From Chitinophagales bacterium (GTDB taxonomy: Bacteria; Bacteroidota; Bacteroidia; Chitinophagales; Chitinophagaceae): a DNA stretch of 58,803 nt. A program made the translations under genes and the position numbers. Under the pieces are notes generated by a model. The model saw nothing but the letters and a program-made list of their open reading frames with translations, ran no database searches and was not told where the DNA came from. The number at the start of each line of letters is the position of its first letter. The first letter of the stretch is position 1. The stretch spans positions 1 to 58,803 of the forward strand of contig JAJPKJ010000030.1 of assembly GCA_021323755.1 (NCBI GenBank), written 5' to 3'. Shown piece after piece: positions 1-7,887 of this stretch.

Positions 1-36
1 GATCGGGCTATCTGATATATCAAATCATTCATAAAT

Positions 37-68
37 AAAAGGTCCTGTCGTTACTGACAGGACCTTTT
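37..68. terminator. Rho-independent terminator, bidirectional
   Basis: A 13-bp perfect stem (37-49 with 56-68, core GGTCCTGTC) closes a 6-nt loop. There is a run of T on both strands. It lies just past the stop codon of the leftward NTF2-like lipoprotein gene and could also stop transcription entering from the left edge. Confidence 0.85.
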
Positions 69-87
69 TATTTAAGGGATAAAGTAA

Positions 88-633
88 TTATTTTTTCTTC
101 GGTGCTTCCGGAAACAATCTTTGTTTTTCATCTATCTGCAATATCTTTCCATCTTTTAGCTGGATATCGTCAACTAAATAGACGGAATCAGTCTTCCCTT
201 TTTTGTCTGTCCATGTTTGGGTTGACCAGACTGTGACCCATGTATCTTTTTGATCAGGATAATAAGCAGCGAGCCATGTGTCTACCACTGCAGACGTGGA
301 ACTTAAGGATGCGCGCATCGGAATCATCATTGCCATCAGGCTGTCTTTCTTTCCCTTGTAATGAAATTTATCTGCGATGAATTCAATCGAGTCGGCAAAG
401 GAATCGAAACATCCTTTTACATCGCCATCGAGATATTTTTTAAAAGAAGTGAGGGCGATCACTGCATTTTTTTCATCACCTGGTTGCCAGTTGATGGAAT
501 ATTTGGGGGTGAAAGGATAATTTAATACTTCTTTTTTGGCGGTGCTGTCGGTTTTGACATCGTCTGTTTTTGCCGGATTGCTGCAGCTAAAAAAGATGAT
601 GCATAGAAAGATTGCGGGAATAAACTTTTTCAT
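88..633 (-). CDS. Lipoprotein with NTF2/SnoaL-like fold
   Basis: 181 aa. The N-terminus is a lipoprotein signal: two Lys, a hydrophobic stretch and the lipobox FFSC with Cys17, followed by an Asp/Lys/Thr-rich linker typical of Bacteroidota lipoproteins. The rest (about residues 50-175) has the feel of an NTF2/SnoaL-like cone fold: a helix with YLDGDVKGCFDSF, then strands ending in a W-rich segment and KILQIDEKQRLF. Proteins of this kind are usually small ligand-binding or orphan periplasmic domains. I see no catalytic residues and cannot name a substrate. It is a single gene with its own terminator. The lipoprotein call is firm; the fold call is moderate. Confidence 0.75.
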   Translation of the reverse strand: MKKFIPAIFLCIIFFSCSNPAKTDDVKTDSTAKKEVLNYPFTPKYSINWQPGDEKNAVIALTSFKKYLDGDVKGCFDSFADSIEFIADKFHYKGKKDSLMAMMIPMRASLSSTSAVVDTWLAAYYPDQKDTWVTVWSTQTWTDKKGKTDSVYLVDDIQLKDGKILQIDEKQRLFPEAPKKK

Positions 634-891
634 AAACTTTTAGTTTGGTAGTGAGCAATAAAAATCAATTAGTGATAACTCATTAATGCAAGTGAGATGC
701 TTCAAGTTACAATTAAATAAAATAAACTTCGGATTAATGATTCTAATTCCAATGAAAAGCCCCTCCAAGCCAATTCTGCGCAAATCTATTTCTTGCGGTA
801 AATTAATTAATCTTATATTTAGTTACAATTTGCACCTGCGCAAAACTTCTTGCCCTGTTTCCATTTTCTTCAATCTTTAAAAAAACAATTT

Positions 892-1671
892 ATGAACACC
901 AAGCTAACGAGCCAATTTATTTTGGCAATTGCCATTTCATTCATCTTTACTGCCTGCGGATCGAATGAGAAAAAAGCAGACAGCACTGCCGACAGCAGCG
1001 CTACAAAAATGGACAGCACAAAACCAGCCATGCAAGAAACTGTTGGCGGAGCGGTTAAAGTCGCGCCAAATCTCTACAAACTTTTGACAGACACAATGGG
1101 CATTCAAATTATTGAGGCCACTTATAATCCCGGCGATTCATCTGCATTGCATTCACATGCAGATTATGCCATTTATGTGATCGAAGGAGGTACCGCAGAA
1201 TTCACCGGAAAAGACGGCACAAAAATGACACAGGACATGAAGACCGGCATGGAAAATATAAGAGCTGCAGAAGTGCACAGCGTAAAAAATGTTGGCAAAA
1301 CAACAGTAAAGGTTTTGCTTGTAGAGACTACCCGGCCACAAGGCGCCGCCCCCGTCGCCGATCCTTTGGATGCGACCAAGGTTGCAGCCAACCGCTACAA
1401 ACTTATTAAGGATTCTTTGGGCTTACGCATTATTGAAGCAACTTACAAACCCGGTGAATCATCTGTAATGCACTCGCATCCTGATCTTGCATTGTATGTC
1501 ATATCAGGAGGGAGCAATACGGAATTTACAGGTAAGGATGGAAAGAAACAAATGATGCAAATGAAGTCCGGGATGGCTTCCGTTACACCTGCCTCTACCC
1601 ACAGCGTAAAAAATATGAGTAAAGAAACTACCAAAGTATTGCTGGTGGAAGTAAACCGGCCTCAGAAATAG
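892..1671 (+). CDS. Lipoprotein with two tandem cupin domains
   Basis: 259 aa from ATG 892, chosen over an upstream in-frame ATG at 850 because 892 directly begins a lipoprotein signal (lipobox FTAC, Cys20). A Ser/Asp/Thr-rich linker follows, then two homologous cupin units, about residues 60-150 and 160-255. Each unit has an Asn-Tyr/Arg-Tyr-Lys-Leu start, a PGDSS/PGESS turn, an HSH metal-binding pair, an EFTGKDG strand and a second-motif HSVKN. Both copies keep the His ligands, so both may bind metal. The arrangement is an internal duplication of about 100 residues. No enzymatic activity can be assigned; small cupins of this type are often annotated only as cupin-domain proteins. Confidence 0.85.
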   Translation: MNTKLTSQFILAIAISFIFTACGSNEKKADSTADSSATKMDSTKPAMQETVGGAVKVAPNLYKLLTDTMGIQIIEATYNPGDSSALHSHADYAIYVIEGGTAEFTGKDGTKMTQDMKTGMENIRAAEVHSVKNVGKTTVKVLLVETTRPQGAAPVADPLDATKVAANRYKLIKDSLGLRIIEATYKPGESSVMHSHPDLALYVISGGSNTEFTGKDGKKQMMQMKSGMASVTPASTHSVKNMSKETTKVLLVEVNRPQK

Positions 1672-1692
1672 GAAGTAATAACCAATTGCCCA

Positions 1693-1727
1693 GACCCTCA
1701 TTGCTCAATGGTAATGAGGGTTATTTT
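1693..1727 (+). terminator. Rho-independent terminator of the double-cupin gene
   Basis: ACCCTCATT (1693-1701) pairs with AATGAGGGT (1712-1720) and is followed by TATTTTTT. It lies about 20 nt past the cupin stop codon. Confidence 0.8.
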
Positions 1728-1734
1728 TTGCCAA

Positions 1735-1764
1735 ATAAAAAAGGGCGCATGTTCATGCGCCCTT
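1735..1764 (-). terminator. Rho-independent terminator for the leftward lipoprotein gene
   Basis: AAGGGCGCAT (1741-1750) pairs with ATGCGCCCTT (1755-1764). Read on the minus strand the stem is followed by TTTTTTATTT. It sits downstream of the leftward gene ending at 1795. Confidence 0.8.
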
Positions 1765-1794
1765 CGTGTTAGTATCAAATTATCACTTCTATTC

Positions 1795-2526
1795 TTATTG
1801 AGCGGAAGTATAGAATTCAATTTTCGGCGCACCGATCACGCCTCCGTCCATCATTAATTTCTTAAGTTCAGGGTCATTTATTCTTGCTTTTGCTTTTGCC
1901 ATGTCTTTAATATCAAAAACAATATGCACCATACTGGAGTCATCAATATCGCGCGCCAATGCCACGTCTACAAGTCCGAACGTTGCTCTTTTGTCCGTGC
2001 CTTCTGAATCGAATACTTTAAGCCATGCATCAAAGTCTTTTACTTTATGGTTTATAACTACCCACTGTTTTTCATTCGAATTCGGGTTGAACCGCACCAC
2101 ATGATAATAGTTCACTTCTGCCTTTGATGAAACGCCATTTTTTTGCATCACTTGTTTTAATCTTGGATCCTTTGCAAAAGCCTTTGCCTTTGCCACATCA
2201 GATGCCTGCAGCACAACCAATAAATTATTGGGATTATCTATGGCCCTTCCGATCACGAGAAGTTCCAAACCGCTTGCTTTGCGGGCGGTAGAATCAGTAT
2301 CAAAGCCTGGTTTCCATTTTTCATAGCTCTTCACCGCATGTTTAATTTCTGCCACATCGAACGGTTTAAATTCAGGTACTTTCGCTTTTGCTGTACTGTC
2401 TGCTTTTGCGCTGTCGACAGATGATGTTTTTGTGCTGTCAGTGGCAGATGTACTTCCACCCGAGCCATTACAGCTCAAAATGGCAAGCATAGCCAAAATT
2501 GCAGCGGCTAAAAATGTTTGTTTCAT
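1795..2526 (-). CDS. Lipoprotein with two tandem dimeric alpha/beta-barrel (ABM-like) units
   Basis: 243 aa. The signal ends in the lipobox LSCN (Cys19) and is followed by a long Ser/Thr/Asp/Lys linker to about residue 50. Two related units follow, about residues 55-145 and 150-240. Each has a Lys-x-Tyr/Phe-Glu/Asp-Lys/Ala-Trp helix start (SYEKWKPGFD; DFDAWLKVFD), a central strand with arginine or alanine plus Asp, and an Ala-Lys-Ala helix ending in DPRLKQVMQ or DPELKKLMM before a GV turn. This resembles the ferredoxin-like dimeric barrel of antibiotic-biosynthesis-monooxygenase-type proteins, but I recognise no active site. One chain holding two halves would form an intramolecular barrel. 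Function unknown. Confidence 0.7.
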   Translation of the reverse strand: MKQTFLAAAILAMLAILSCNGSGGSTSATDSTKTSSVDSAKADSTAKAKVPEFKPFDVAEIKHAVKSYEKWKPGFDTDSTARKASGLELLVIGRAIDNPNNLLVVLQASDVAKAKAFAKDPRLKQVMQKNGVSSKAEVNYYHVVRFNPNSNEKQWVVINHKVKDFDAWLKVFDSEGTDKRATFGLVDVALARDIDDSSMVHIVFDIKDMAKAKARINDPELKKLMMDGGVIGAPKIEFYTSAQ

Positions 2527-2837
2527 TTGTAATGATGATTTTTATTGTGCCTACTCTTTTCGGTTTTCGGCTTACCCGTTCCAAAGAATTAATCTCAGGG
2601 TGTTGTTTGATATCTGGTATTATAGGAAAAGGCCGTGGTAATTTAGTTTCAATAAAGTGCGGTGTTACTGTTTCTAATTGTCGTAAGAGAAAATAAAAGG
2701 GAAAGGAAACCTTGTATCTGTTAAATGTAACAATTCAATTTCAATATCTATTTTTTTAAGTGAAATATTTTTTGGAGAATCTTATAATGTCCCGATATAT
2801 CAATTGCAAAACAAGCCTGCTCAACAGAATTAATAGT
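2527..2837. other. Gene-free stretch of about 310 bases
   Basis: This stretch lies upstream of the leftward lipoprotein gene and downstream of the VanZ-like gene. It is AT-rich, with no convincing ORF, tRNA or stable hairpin. It must contain the promoter of the lipoprotein gene, but I find no good TAnnTTTG match on the minus strand. Confidence 0.4.
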
Positions 2838-3251
2838 TCAGGAACTCTGGGTTGTTTTTTTAACGGATTGAAACGCGAGTGTAAACAATATTATTAATGC
2901 CCACAATATTGAAAAAGCGATCAACCCGGTAAGATTCGCCCTTACGTCCTTTGGGTCAAAACGGCCATGAAACCTTACATGAAATACTTTGTTATAATTT
3001 TCCTGTGCAAATTCAATAAGGATTCCAAATAAATAGAGAGCTGCTGAAACCAAGACATGCTTCAAGAAATTTCTGATATTGAATAAAATGTTCAGAAATG
3101 CTGCAGCCAGAAAATAATAAGCAAAATGAAGCTCCTTATCAATATGCCTGAACGCGGAAGGTAATTTTGCAAGAAAGCCAATTACAGAAACAATAAAACA
3201 GATTACTACGATAACAATTTTTGTTTTGTTTGTTAATGTAAACTTCATCAT
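2838..3251 (-). CDS. VanZ-like membrane protein
   Basis: 137 aa, mostly hydrophobic, with about four membrane segments. It keeps the VanZ-family pattern: DKELHFAYYFLAAAF in the second segment, GILIEFAQ in the third, then R/D-rich FDPKDVRANLTG before the last segment. VanZ-like proteins are small inner-membrane proteins. The founding member gives low-level teicoplanin resistance, but most homologues have no known role. It lies 33 nt downstream of the esterase gene in the same direction, so the two are probably co-transcribed. An alternative start one codon later is equally possible. Confidence 0.75.
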   Translation of the reverse strand: MMKFTLTNKTKIVIVVICFIVSVIGFLAKLPSAFRHIDKELHFAYYFLAAAFLNILFNIRNFLKHVLVSAALYLFGILIEFAQENYNKVFHVRFHGRFDPKDVRANLTGLIAFSILWALIILFTLAFQSVKKTTQSS

Positions 3252-3284
3252 TCGTTTATTGCTTATGTAAATTAATTGGTTTTA

Positions 3285-4199
3285 CTAATTCTTCAATAAG
3301 AATTTCCAAACTTTGGTATGCATCGGCATTATGGTTGACATGTGATTTTGCATGCCGGTATTTTTTTGAGTCGGTGTTATTTGAATGCTTGAAATAAATA
3401 TCCTTGCCTGTTTTGGAAATGCATTCATGTTTTGAAAATGATAAATGACCGATGTATCTGCACGCATCGAGGCAAGGTCGTTACGTATCTGGTGGGATGT
3501 GTTGTAGGCGTCATCTTCGTGTAGGAATGAATAATAATTGTTATACGCTGTTTTTGATGCGGCCGATAACCATGGCGCGGGTATATCATAATTTTGTAAG
3601 AAATCCTGCGGACCGGAAAGCATAATTACCTGATGAACGCTGAAAACATGCGCGATATAACTTACATGTCCCGCGCCTTGGGAGTGACCCGCAAGCGTGA
3701 CACGCGCCCAGATTATTTTTCCTTTATTCAAAAAATTATTCCATCCTTCCTGCGGTCTTGTTTTTGCCAGATAAACAAGGAGTTGGGTAATGCGATTGAC
3801 GATGCTGTTCAGTGAATCTACATCTACGGAATCTGAAACGGGCGTTCCGAAATCGAGTTCTTGCCTGAATTTATCAAAAGCTTGTTTATCGACACTGTTA
3901 ATAAAGGTCGCGGTGTTGCGGTTGTTGGGATAATCAATGCTGACTGTGTGATACCCCTCCAATGCGGCAACACTGTCGAAAGATCTCATTACATCACCCG
4001 GCCCTGTAGTTCCGGGAATGCTGATGAGTAATCTTTTCGGGGATCTGTTGTTTGTATTAATGGTGATGTAATGACCTGTATGAATTTTTTTGATTCCTGC
4101 ATAAGTACTGTCAGGATCGATATAATAAGTTTTTAACTGGGCGAAACAAATGGTGGTAGATAATGCGATTAATAAAAACGAAGCGATAATGATTCTCAT
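3285..4199 (-). CDS. Secreted alpha/beta-hydrolase (esterase-like)
   Basis: 304 aa from the ATG at 4199, chosen because it starts a clean signal peptide (hydrophobic core, then cleavage after CFA-Q). An upstream in-frame ATG at 4262 would bury that signal. The nucleophile elbow is GHSQGAG (about residue 170 of the mature order), after an oxyanion-type region SIPGTTGPGDV. An acidic residue in the HEDDAYN stretch and a C-terminal His (QNHMST) could complete the triad. Secreted serine esterases or lipases of this shape are common. Substrate unknown. First gene of a probable pair with the VanZ-like gene. Confidence 0.7.
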   Translation of the reverse strand: MRIIIASFLLIALSTTICFAQLKTYYIDPDSTYAGIKKIHTGHYITINTNNRSPKRLLISIPGTTGPGDVMRSFDSVAALEGYHTVSIDYPNNRNTATFINSVDKQAFDKFRQELDFGTPVSDSVDVDSLNSIVNRITQLLVYLAKTRPQEGWNNFLNKGKIIWARVTLAGHSQGAGHVSYIAHVFSVHQVIMLSGPQDFLQNYDIPAPWLSAASKTAYNNYYSFLHEDDAYNTSHQIRNDLASMRADTSVIYHFQNMNAFPKQARIFISSIQITPTQKNTGMQNHMSTIMPMHTKVWKFLLKN

Positions 4200-4327
4200 T
4201 CCCGAAAGTAAAAAAAGCTGAACAAATCCCGCCACTTTTTTAAAATTGGCGCATCTGTTCATTGAACCTGATCTGATAGCGACAGAGTGAAAACCGGTTT
4301 GTGAACATTGATGTGAGTAAGCGATTT

Positions 4328-4358
4328 TTTGACCGAATTAAATTTTTTCTTATTTTCA
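4328..4358 (+). promoter_or_regulatory. Putative Bacteroidota-type promoter of the papain-like protease gene
   Basis: TTTG (4328-4331), 19 nt, then TATTTTCA (4351-4358), which is one base off TAnnTTTG in its last part. The ATG is at 4376. Confidence 0.4.
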
Positions 4359-4375
4359 ATAAAACTTAATCACAT

Positions 4376-5590
4376 ATGAGAACAACTATCAACCCTGTTG
4401 TCTACCTGCTTTTTATTGCTGTAATACTTTACAGCTGCCAAAAATCAAACTTGAACAATGTTCCCCCGTCAACTGGAACGAATTCCATCACGCCGCACAA
4501 ATATGGTTTGTTGCCAGTATCACCAGAAGAGTTGCAAAGCATTCCGGTATTTACGCCAGAGATATTCAACGGCGAAAGAACAAATCTTGGATTAACTTAT
4601 TCAGGAACTCTTCCTTCAAGCTATTTATTAACTACCCCGCCGATCAGGGATCAAGGCCAAATGGGTGCCTGTACTGGCTTTTGCGGTACAGAGACAAATG
4701 AGATCCTGAAATATTATGCCGGTGGAGGTTCAGTTTATCCTCAAACCTCTTTGACAGTGGCTAGCGGCATATCAGCAGTCAACAATAATAAATTCTCAAG
4801 TGCAACAAGTTATTTTGGTACTGATGGAGCGCTTTCCCCTCTTTTCTTATATTATGTAGAAAGAGTTTTGATCGAAAAATATTCCATCACTTCGGACCCC
4901 GGAGCCAATATGGTCAATATCGGAGAAGCCCTACAGGGATTGAGCAACAATACAGGAACAGGTAAATCTCTTGCTGATAAAGGAGAATGCACAGAAGATC
5001 TCTATCCCTATCCTTCTCAAATCAACTCTCAGGGCTATAATATAGCTACCTCTTCTTCAACGCAATTCAAAACTGCGCCAAGCTCGTCTGCAATCAGCAA
5101 TGCTGCTAATTTCACTTTAGCCTCTCAAAGTGGTTCAACATCTGCGTCTGGCTCCACTACTCTTGCCGGCTATTATACGATCAGCGGCACGGGAGATGTT
5201 GCCGAAGTTAACAATGTAAAATATGCCCTCTTGAATAATAAGCCAGTTATGATGGGCTTTAATGTATATGATAACTCTTCCTATACAGTATTTGAAGGGT
5301 TGAATACTACGAGCTATATCTATAATCCGCTCGTTGCACAAACATCTCGCGGCACTACGACATATGTTTTGAATAGAAGACTAAGTTTACTTGGAGGTCA
5401 TGCTGTCCCATTGGTAGGATATGTTGACGATGGAACTGCATCCACAAGCGCGACCGGCGGTGGCTATTTCATCGTTCAAAATTCATGGGGCACACCATGG
5501 GGTTACTATGGACATTTTTATTTGCCTTACTCTGTGTTAAGAAATAGTTCGGTAGTAGGCAATGGTAATCTCTATGTCATGGTTAAATAA
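4376..5590 (+). CDS. Papain-like (C1 family) cysteine protease lipoprotein
   Basis: 404 aa. The signal ends in lipobox LYSC (Cys21). The C1 catalytic set is visible: oxyanion Gln in RDQGQMGACTGF with catalytic Cys99, His342 in LGGHAVPLVGY, and Asn369 in QNSWGTPWG. The first Cys of the usual QGxCGSCW motif is Met here, so the disulfide next to the active site is absent. Trp after the catalytic Cys is Thr. The region between Cys99 and His342 (about 240 residues) is longer than in plain papain (about 130) and rich in Ser/Thr/Asn, perhaps a loop-rich insert. No obvious inhibitory propeptide is visible; only about 60 residues precede the domain. Likely a surface or periplasmic protease. It has its own promoter and terminator. 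Confidence 0.85.
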   Translation: MRTTINPVVYLLFIAVILYSCQKSNLNNVPPSTGTNSITPHKYGLLPVSPEELQSIPVFTPEIFNGERTNLGLTYSGTLPSSYLLTTPPIRDQGQMGACTGFCGTETNEILKYYAGGGSVYPQTSLTVASGISAVNNNKFSSATSYFGTDGALSPLFLYYVERVLIEKYSITSDPGANMVNIGEALQGLSNNTGTGKSLADKGECTEDLYPYPSQINSQGYNIATSSSTQFKTAPSSSAISNAANFTLASQSGSTSASGSTTLAGYYTISGTGDVAEVNNVKYALLNNKPVMMGFNVYDNSSYTVFEGLNTTSYIYNPLVAQTSRGTTTYVLNRRLSLLGGHAVPLVGYVDDGTASTSATGGGYFIVQNSWGTPWGYYGHFYLPYSVLRNSSVVGNGNLYVMVK

Positions 5591-5610
5591 TTAACGCAAT
5601 AGTTAAAGCG

Positions 5611-5640
5611 AAAAAAGCATCGGAACACCGATGCTTTTTT
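5611..5640. terminator. Rho-independent terminator after the protease gene
   Basis: GCATCGG (5617-5623) and CCGATGC (5628-5634) form a stem with loop AACA. It is flanked by A6 and T6, so it works on either strand. Confidence 0.85.
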
Positions 5641-5710
5641 TATGCAGCGACCACAACAATTAGATGTTGCTGGGCAAAATGACTTTTCGAATTTTTAAAG
5701 TTTCTTCCAT

Positions 5711-5718
5711 TATATTTG
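5711..5718 (+). promoter_or_regulatory. Putative -7 element of the VOC-family gene
   Basis: A perfect TAnnTTTG (TATATTTG) 19 nt before the ATG at 5738. The -33 partner is weak (TTTTC near 5684-5688). Confidence 0.4.
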
Positions 5719-5737
5719 AGTCAATCAAAAATAAACG

Positions 5738-6112
5738 ATGATCAAAAATGCCAGCCCTTATCAGCAAGACAAAATGAATTTGCCTGTTGCTGATGTAGAA
5801 ACTGCTATTCCATTTTATCAAAACATCATGGGCTTCGCATTGGTGATGCGAAAGAATGAACCATTCAATTCTGTTATTTTGGAAAAAGATGGAATGCAGA
5901 TCGGATTATCAGAAAATGGCGGCGACCCATCCCAGGAAGGATGTTTTTTTGAGGTAGATAATGTGGAAACAACTTTTGCGGAATTAAAGGAAAGGGGTTT
6001 GCAAAAAGAAATTGCTGATATCGATATCCAGCAGTACGGAGAAACAAAATGGAAAGTTTTTTTTGTTGTTGCACCCGATGGATTGTGTTATTGCTTCGGA
6101 GAAAAGATATAA
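5738..6112 (+). CDS. VOC-superfamily (glyoxalase/bleomycin-resistance-like) protein
   Basis: 124 aa, cytoplasmic, a single two-module VOC domain. Visible hallmarks are LPVADVETAIPFYQNIMGF at the start, a strand pair ending in GLSENGG, the second module beginning FFEVDNVETTFAELKERG, and the terminal APDGLCYCFGE with the usual metal-ligand Glu. One His-type ligand expected at the start of module 1 is Asn (MNLPV), so metal binding may be altered. Family members act on small molecules such as methylglyoxal-thiol adducts or confer antibiotic binding; substrate here unknown. Confidence 0.8.
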   Translation: MIKNASPYQQDKMNLPVADVETAIPFYQNIMGFALVMRKNEPFNSVILEKDGMQIGLSENGGDPSQEGCFFEVDNVETTFAELKERGLQKEIADIDIQQYGETKWKVFFVVAPDGLCYCFGEKI

Positions 6113-6235
6113 GGAATAATATACCAATGTGGATGGATAAATATTTACCCTCAATGATAGTTATCCTGGTTTTACAAAAGAATGGAGGAATGATAGCCGA
6201 GAAATTCTTCAAAATTCTTCTTTTAACCGCTCAAC

Positions 6236-7780
6236 CTACAATGGTATATCCGTATCAAAAATAAATCTTTCCGGTTTCGGCAACGGTTTACGTGGGAGCA
6301 TTTCATCGCGCATGGCTGTGTTATAAACGAATGCTGCAACAATTGCAGCAGCCTGTTTTAGATCTTCTATGGATAGATGATCATAGTTATCCATGTTGCT
6401 GTGGTGCGTGCGCGTTTCATACTCCAGCGGGTCCTGTATGAACTGAAATCCTGGAATTCCCACTGCATCAAAAGAAAGATGATCTGTTGAACCGGTATTG
6501 CTGCTTGTAACTCCCGTTGCGCCCATATCTGCAAAGGGTGCGAGCCATTGCGTAAATATATCGCGCACTTTTTCATTATTCTGTAAATAAATGCCCCGGA
6601 TCTTCCCTGAACCGTTATCAAGGTTATAATAGGCAGATACTAATTTTTGCTCGGGTTTTAGATTCATGTCTTTTGGATCACCGAAATGTTTTTTTACATA
6701 ACCGAATGAACCATACAAACCTTCTTCCTCACCGCCCCATAAAGCGATGCGGATCGTGCGGCGTGGCTGGATGTTTAATGCTTTTAGTATCCTAATCGCT
6801 TCCATCATCACGATACATCCTGCTCCATTATCAGTTGCGCCTGTTCCGCTATGCCATGAGTCTAAATGGCCGCCAAGCATCACCACCTGGCTTTTCAATT
6901 TTGGATCAGTTCCGGGGATTTCGCCCACCACATTATAACCGGTAAGGTCGTCATCATAAAATTTATTCTGCACATTTATTTCAAGCTGTACGGGCTTATT
7001 GTCTTGCAGCAAACGTTGCAATCGTAAATAGTCTTCTGTTGATACAACCATTTCAGGTAATGGTGCTCCATATCCTTTTGCATATCCCTGAGTGCCGTCA
7101 ACAAATAATGTTCCGTCCCTTCCCGCCGTTACCTCTTTTAAAAGCGCTGCTGCGCCTTTTGATTGCAGATACATTGATGTTTGATATTCGTGCAATAAAA
7201 TCGGGAGATAATAATCGAGCATTTGTTTGCCTAGCATATAGGAGTTTGGCAGTTTGTTTAGAACTGAATCTTCATACCTTGTTGCATAAGCTTTGAATGC
7301 ATCTTTGATTCTTGTGCTGGTCGCTTTTTCCATCACAATTTTCCCGGTCAGGTCGCCTGCTTTATCAATTGTCGATGAATCTAATTTATCCAGAAGAACA
7401 ACCTGCGCAGTTATTTGTCCTTTGGTTCCGTTTGTCCATGCAACAGGATAGGCTATCAATGGTTGATAATAGGGTTCTTTCATAGCAAGATAAGATGTCT
7501 CAGTACTCCAGCCTCTACCAAATTCGCCCCATGCTTCTGGTCCCGCATTTTGTAAACCCCATTCTTTTAATGTCTGTGTTACCCATGCCAGCGCACGTCT
7601 ATAGCCTGGCGAGTTTGTCAATCTTGGCCCGCAAACATCGGTGATGTTATGGGCGATCATCACTATTTGTGAATTTGTTTTTTCCTCATCCTTTATTTTC
7701 TGGATTATATCCCCAGCAGGTTGTGCAAAAAGAAAGAAGCTAAAAGATAATAATATAGCAGAAACGACCAGCTTTTTCAT
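6236..7780 (-). CDS. Secreted M28-family zinc aminopeptidase with PA domain
   Basis: 514 aa with a signal peptide (cleavage after LFA-Q). Residues about 30-130 form the N-terminal part. A PA-like insert lies at about 140-270 (ITAQVVLLDKLD and GKIVMEKA region). The M28 catalytic domain follows. Zinc ligands and catalytic residues are visible: His305 and Asp307 in GGHLDSW, Asp317 in TDNGAG, the Glu pair 351-352 in GGEEEG, an Asp in YNLDNGSG, and a late His in TRTHHSNMD. This matches peptidase Q/carboxypeptidase-like M28 enzymes that remove N-terminal residues from peptides outside the cytoplasm. Stand-alone gene, divergent from the DUF1080 gene. Confidence 0.9.
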   Translation of the reverse strand: MKKLVVSAILLSFSFFLFAQPAGDIIQKIKDEEKTNSQIVMIAHNITDVCGPRLTNSPGYRRALAWVTQTLKEWGLQNAGPEAWGEFGRGWSTETSYLAMKEPYYQPLIAYPVAWTNGTKGQITAQVVLLDKLDSSTIDKAGDLTGKIVMEKATSTRIKDAFKAYATRYEDSVLNKLPNSYMLGKQMLDYYLPILLHEYQTSMYLQSKGAAALLKEVTAGRDGTLFVDGTQGYAKGYGAPLPEMVVSTEDYLRLQRLLQDNKPVQLEINVQNKFYDDDLTGYNVVGEIPGTDPKLKSQVVMLGGHLDSWHSGTGATDNGAGCIVMMEAIRILKALNIQPRRTIRIALWGGEEEGLYGSFGYVKKHFGDPKDMNLKPEQKLVSAYYNLDNGSGKIRGIYLQNNEKVRDIFTQWLAPFADMGATGVTSSNTGSTDHLSFDAVGIPGFQFIQDPLEYETRTHHSNMDNYDHLSIEDLKQAAAIVAAFVYNTAMRDEMLPRKPLPKPERFIFDTDIPL

Positions 7781-7823
7781 AAGCGTAAATTTATGGTGTT
7801 ACAATTTAAGTAATAAATCAGTA

Positions 7824-7852
7824 TTTGTATATCCATTTCTTTAGTACATTAG
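7824..7852 (+). promoter_or_regulatory. Weak putative promoter of the DUF1080 gene
   Basis: TTTG (7824-7827), 17 nt, TACATTAG (7845-7852, one mismatch to TAnnTTTG). The ATG at 7888 follows 35 nt later. Confidence 0.3.
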
Positions 7853-7887
7853 TTCAGTAATAATTCTTTCAACACAAATAGAGTCAT

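Noticed and set aside
686-880. A 64-codon ORF upstream of the double-cupin gene
   Set aside because: No signal or family pattern. It overlaps the cupin leader region and has the composition of non-coding AT-rich DNA.
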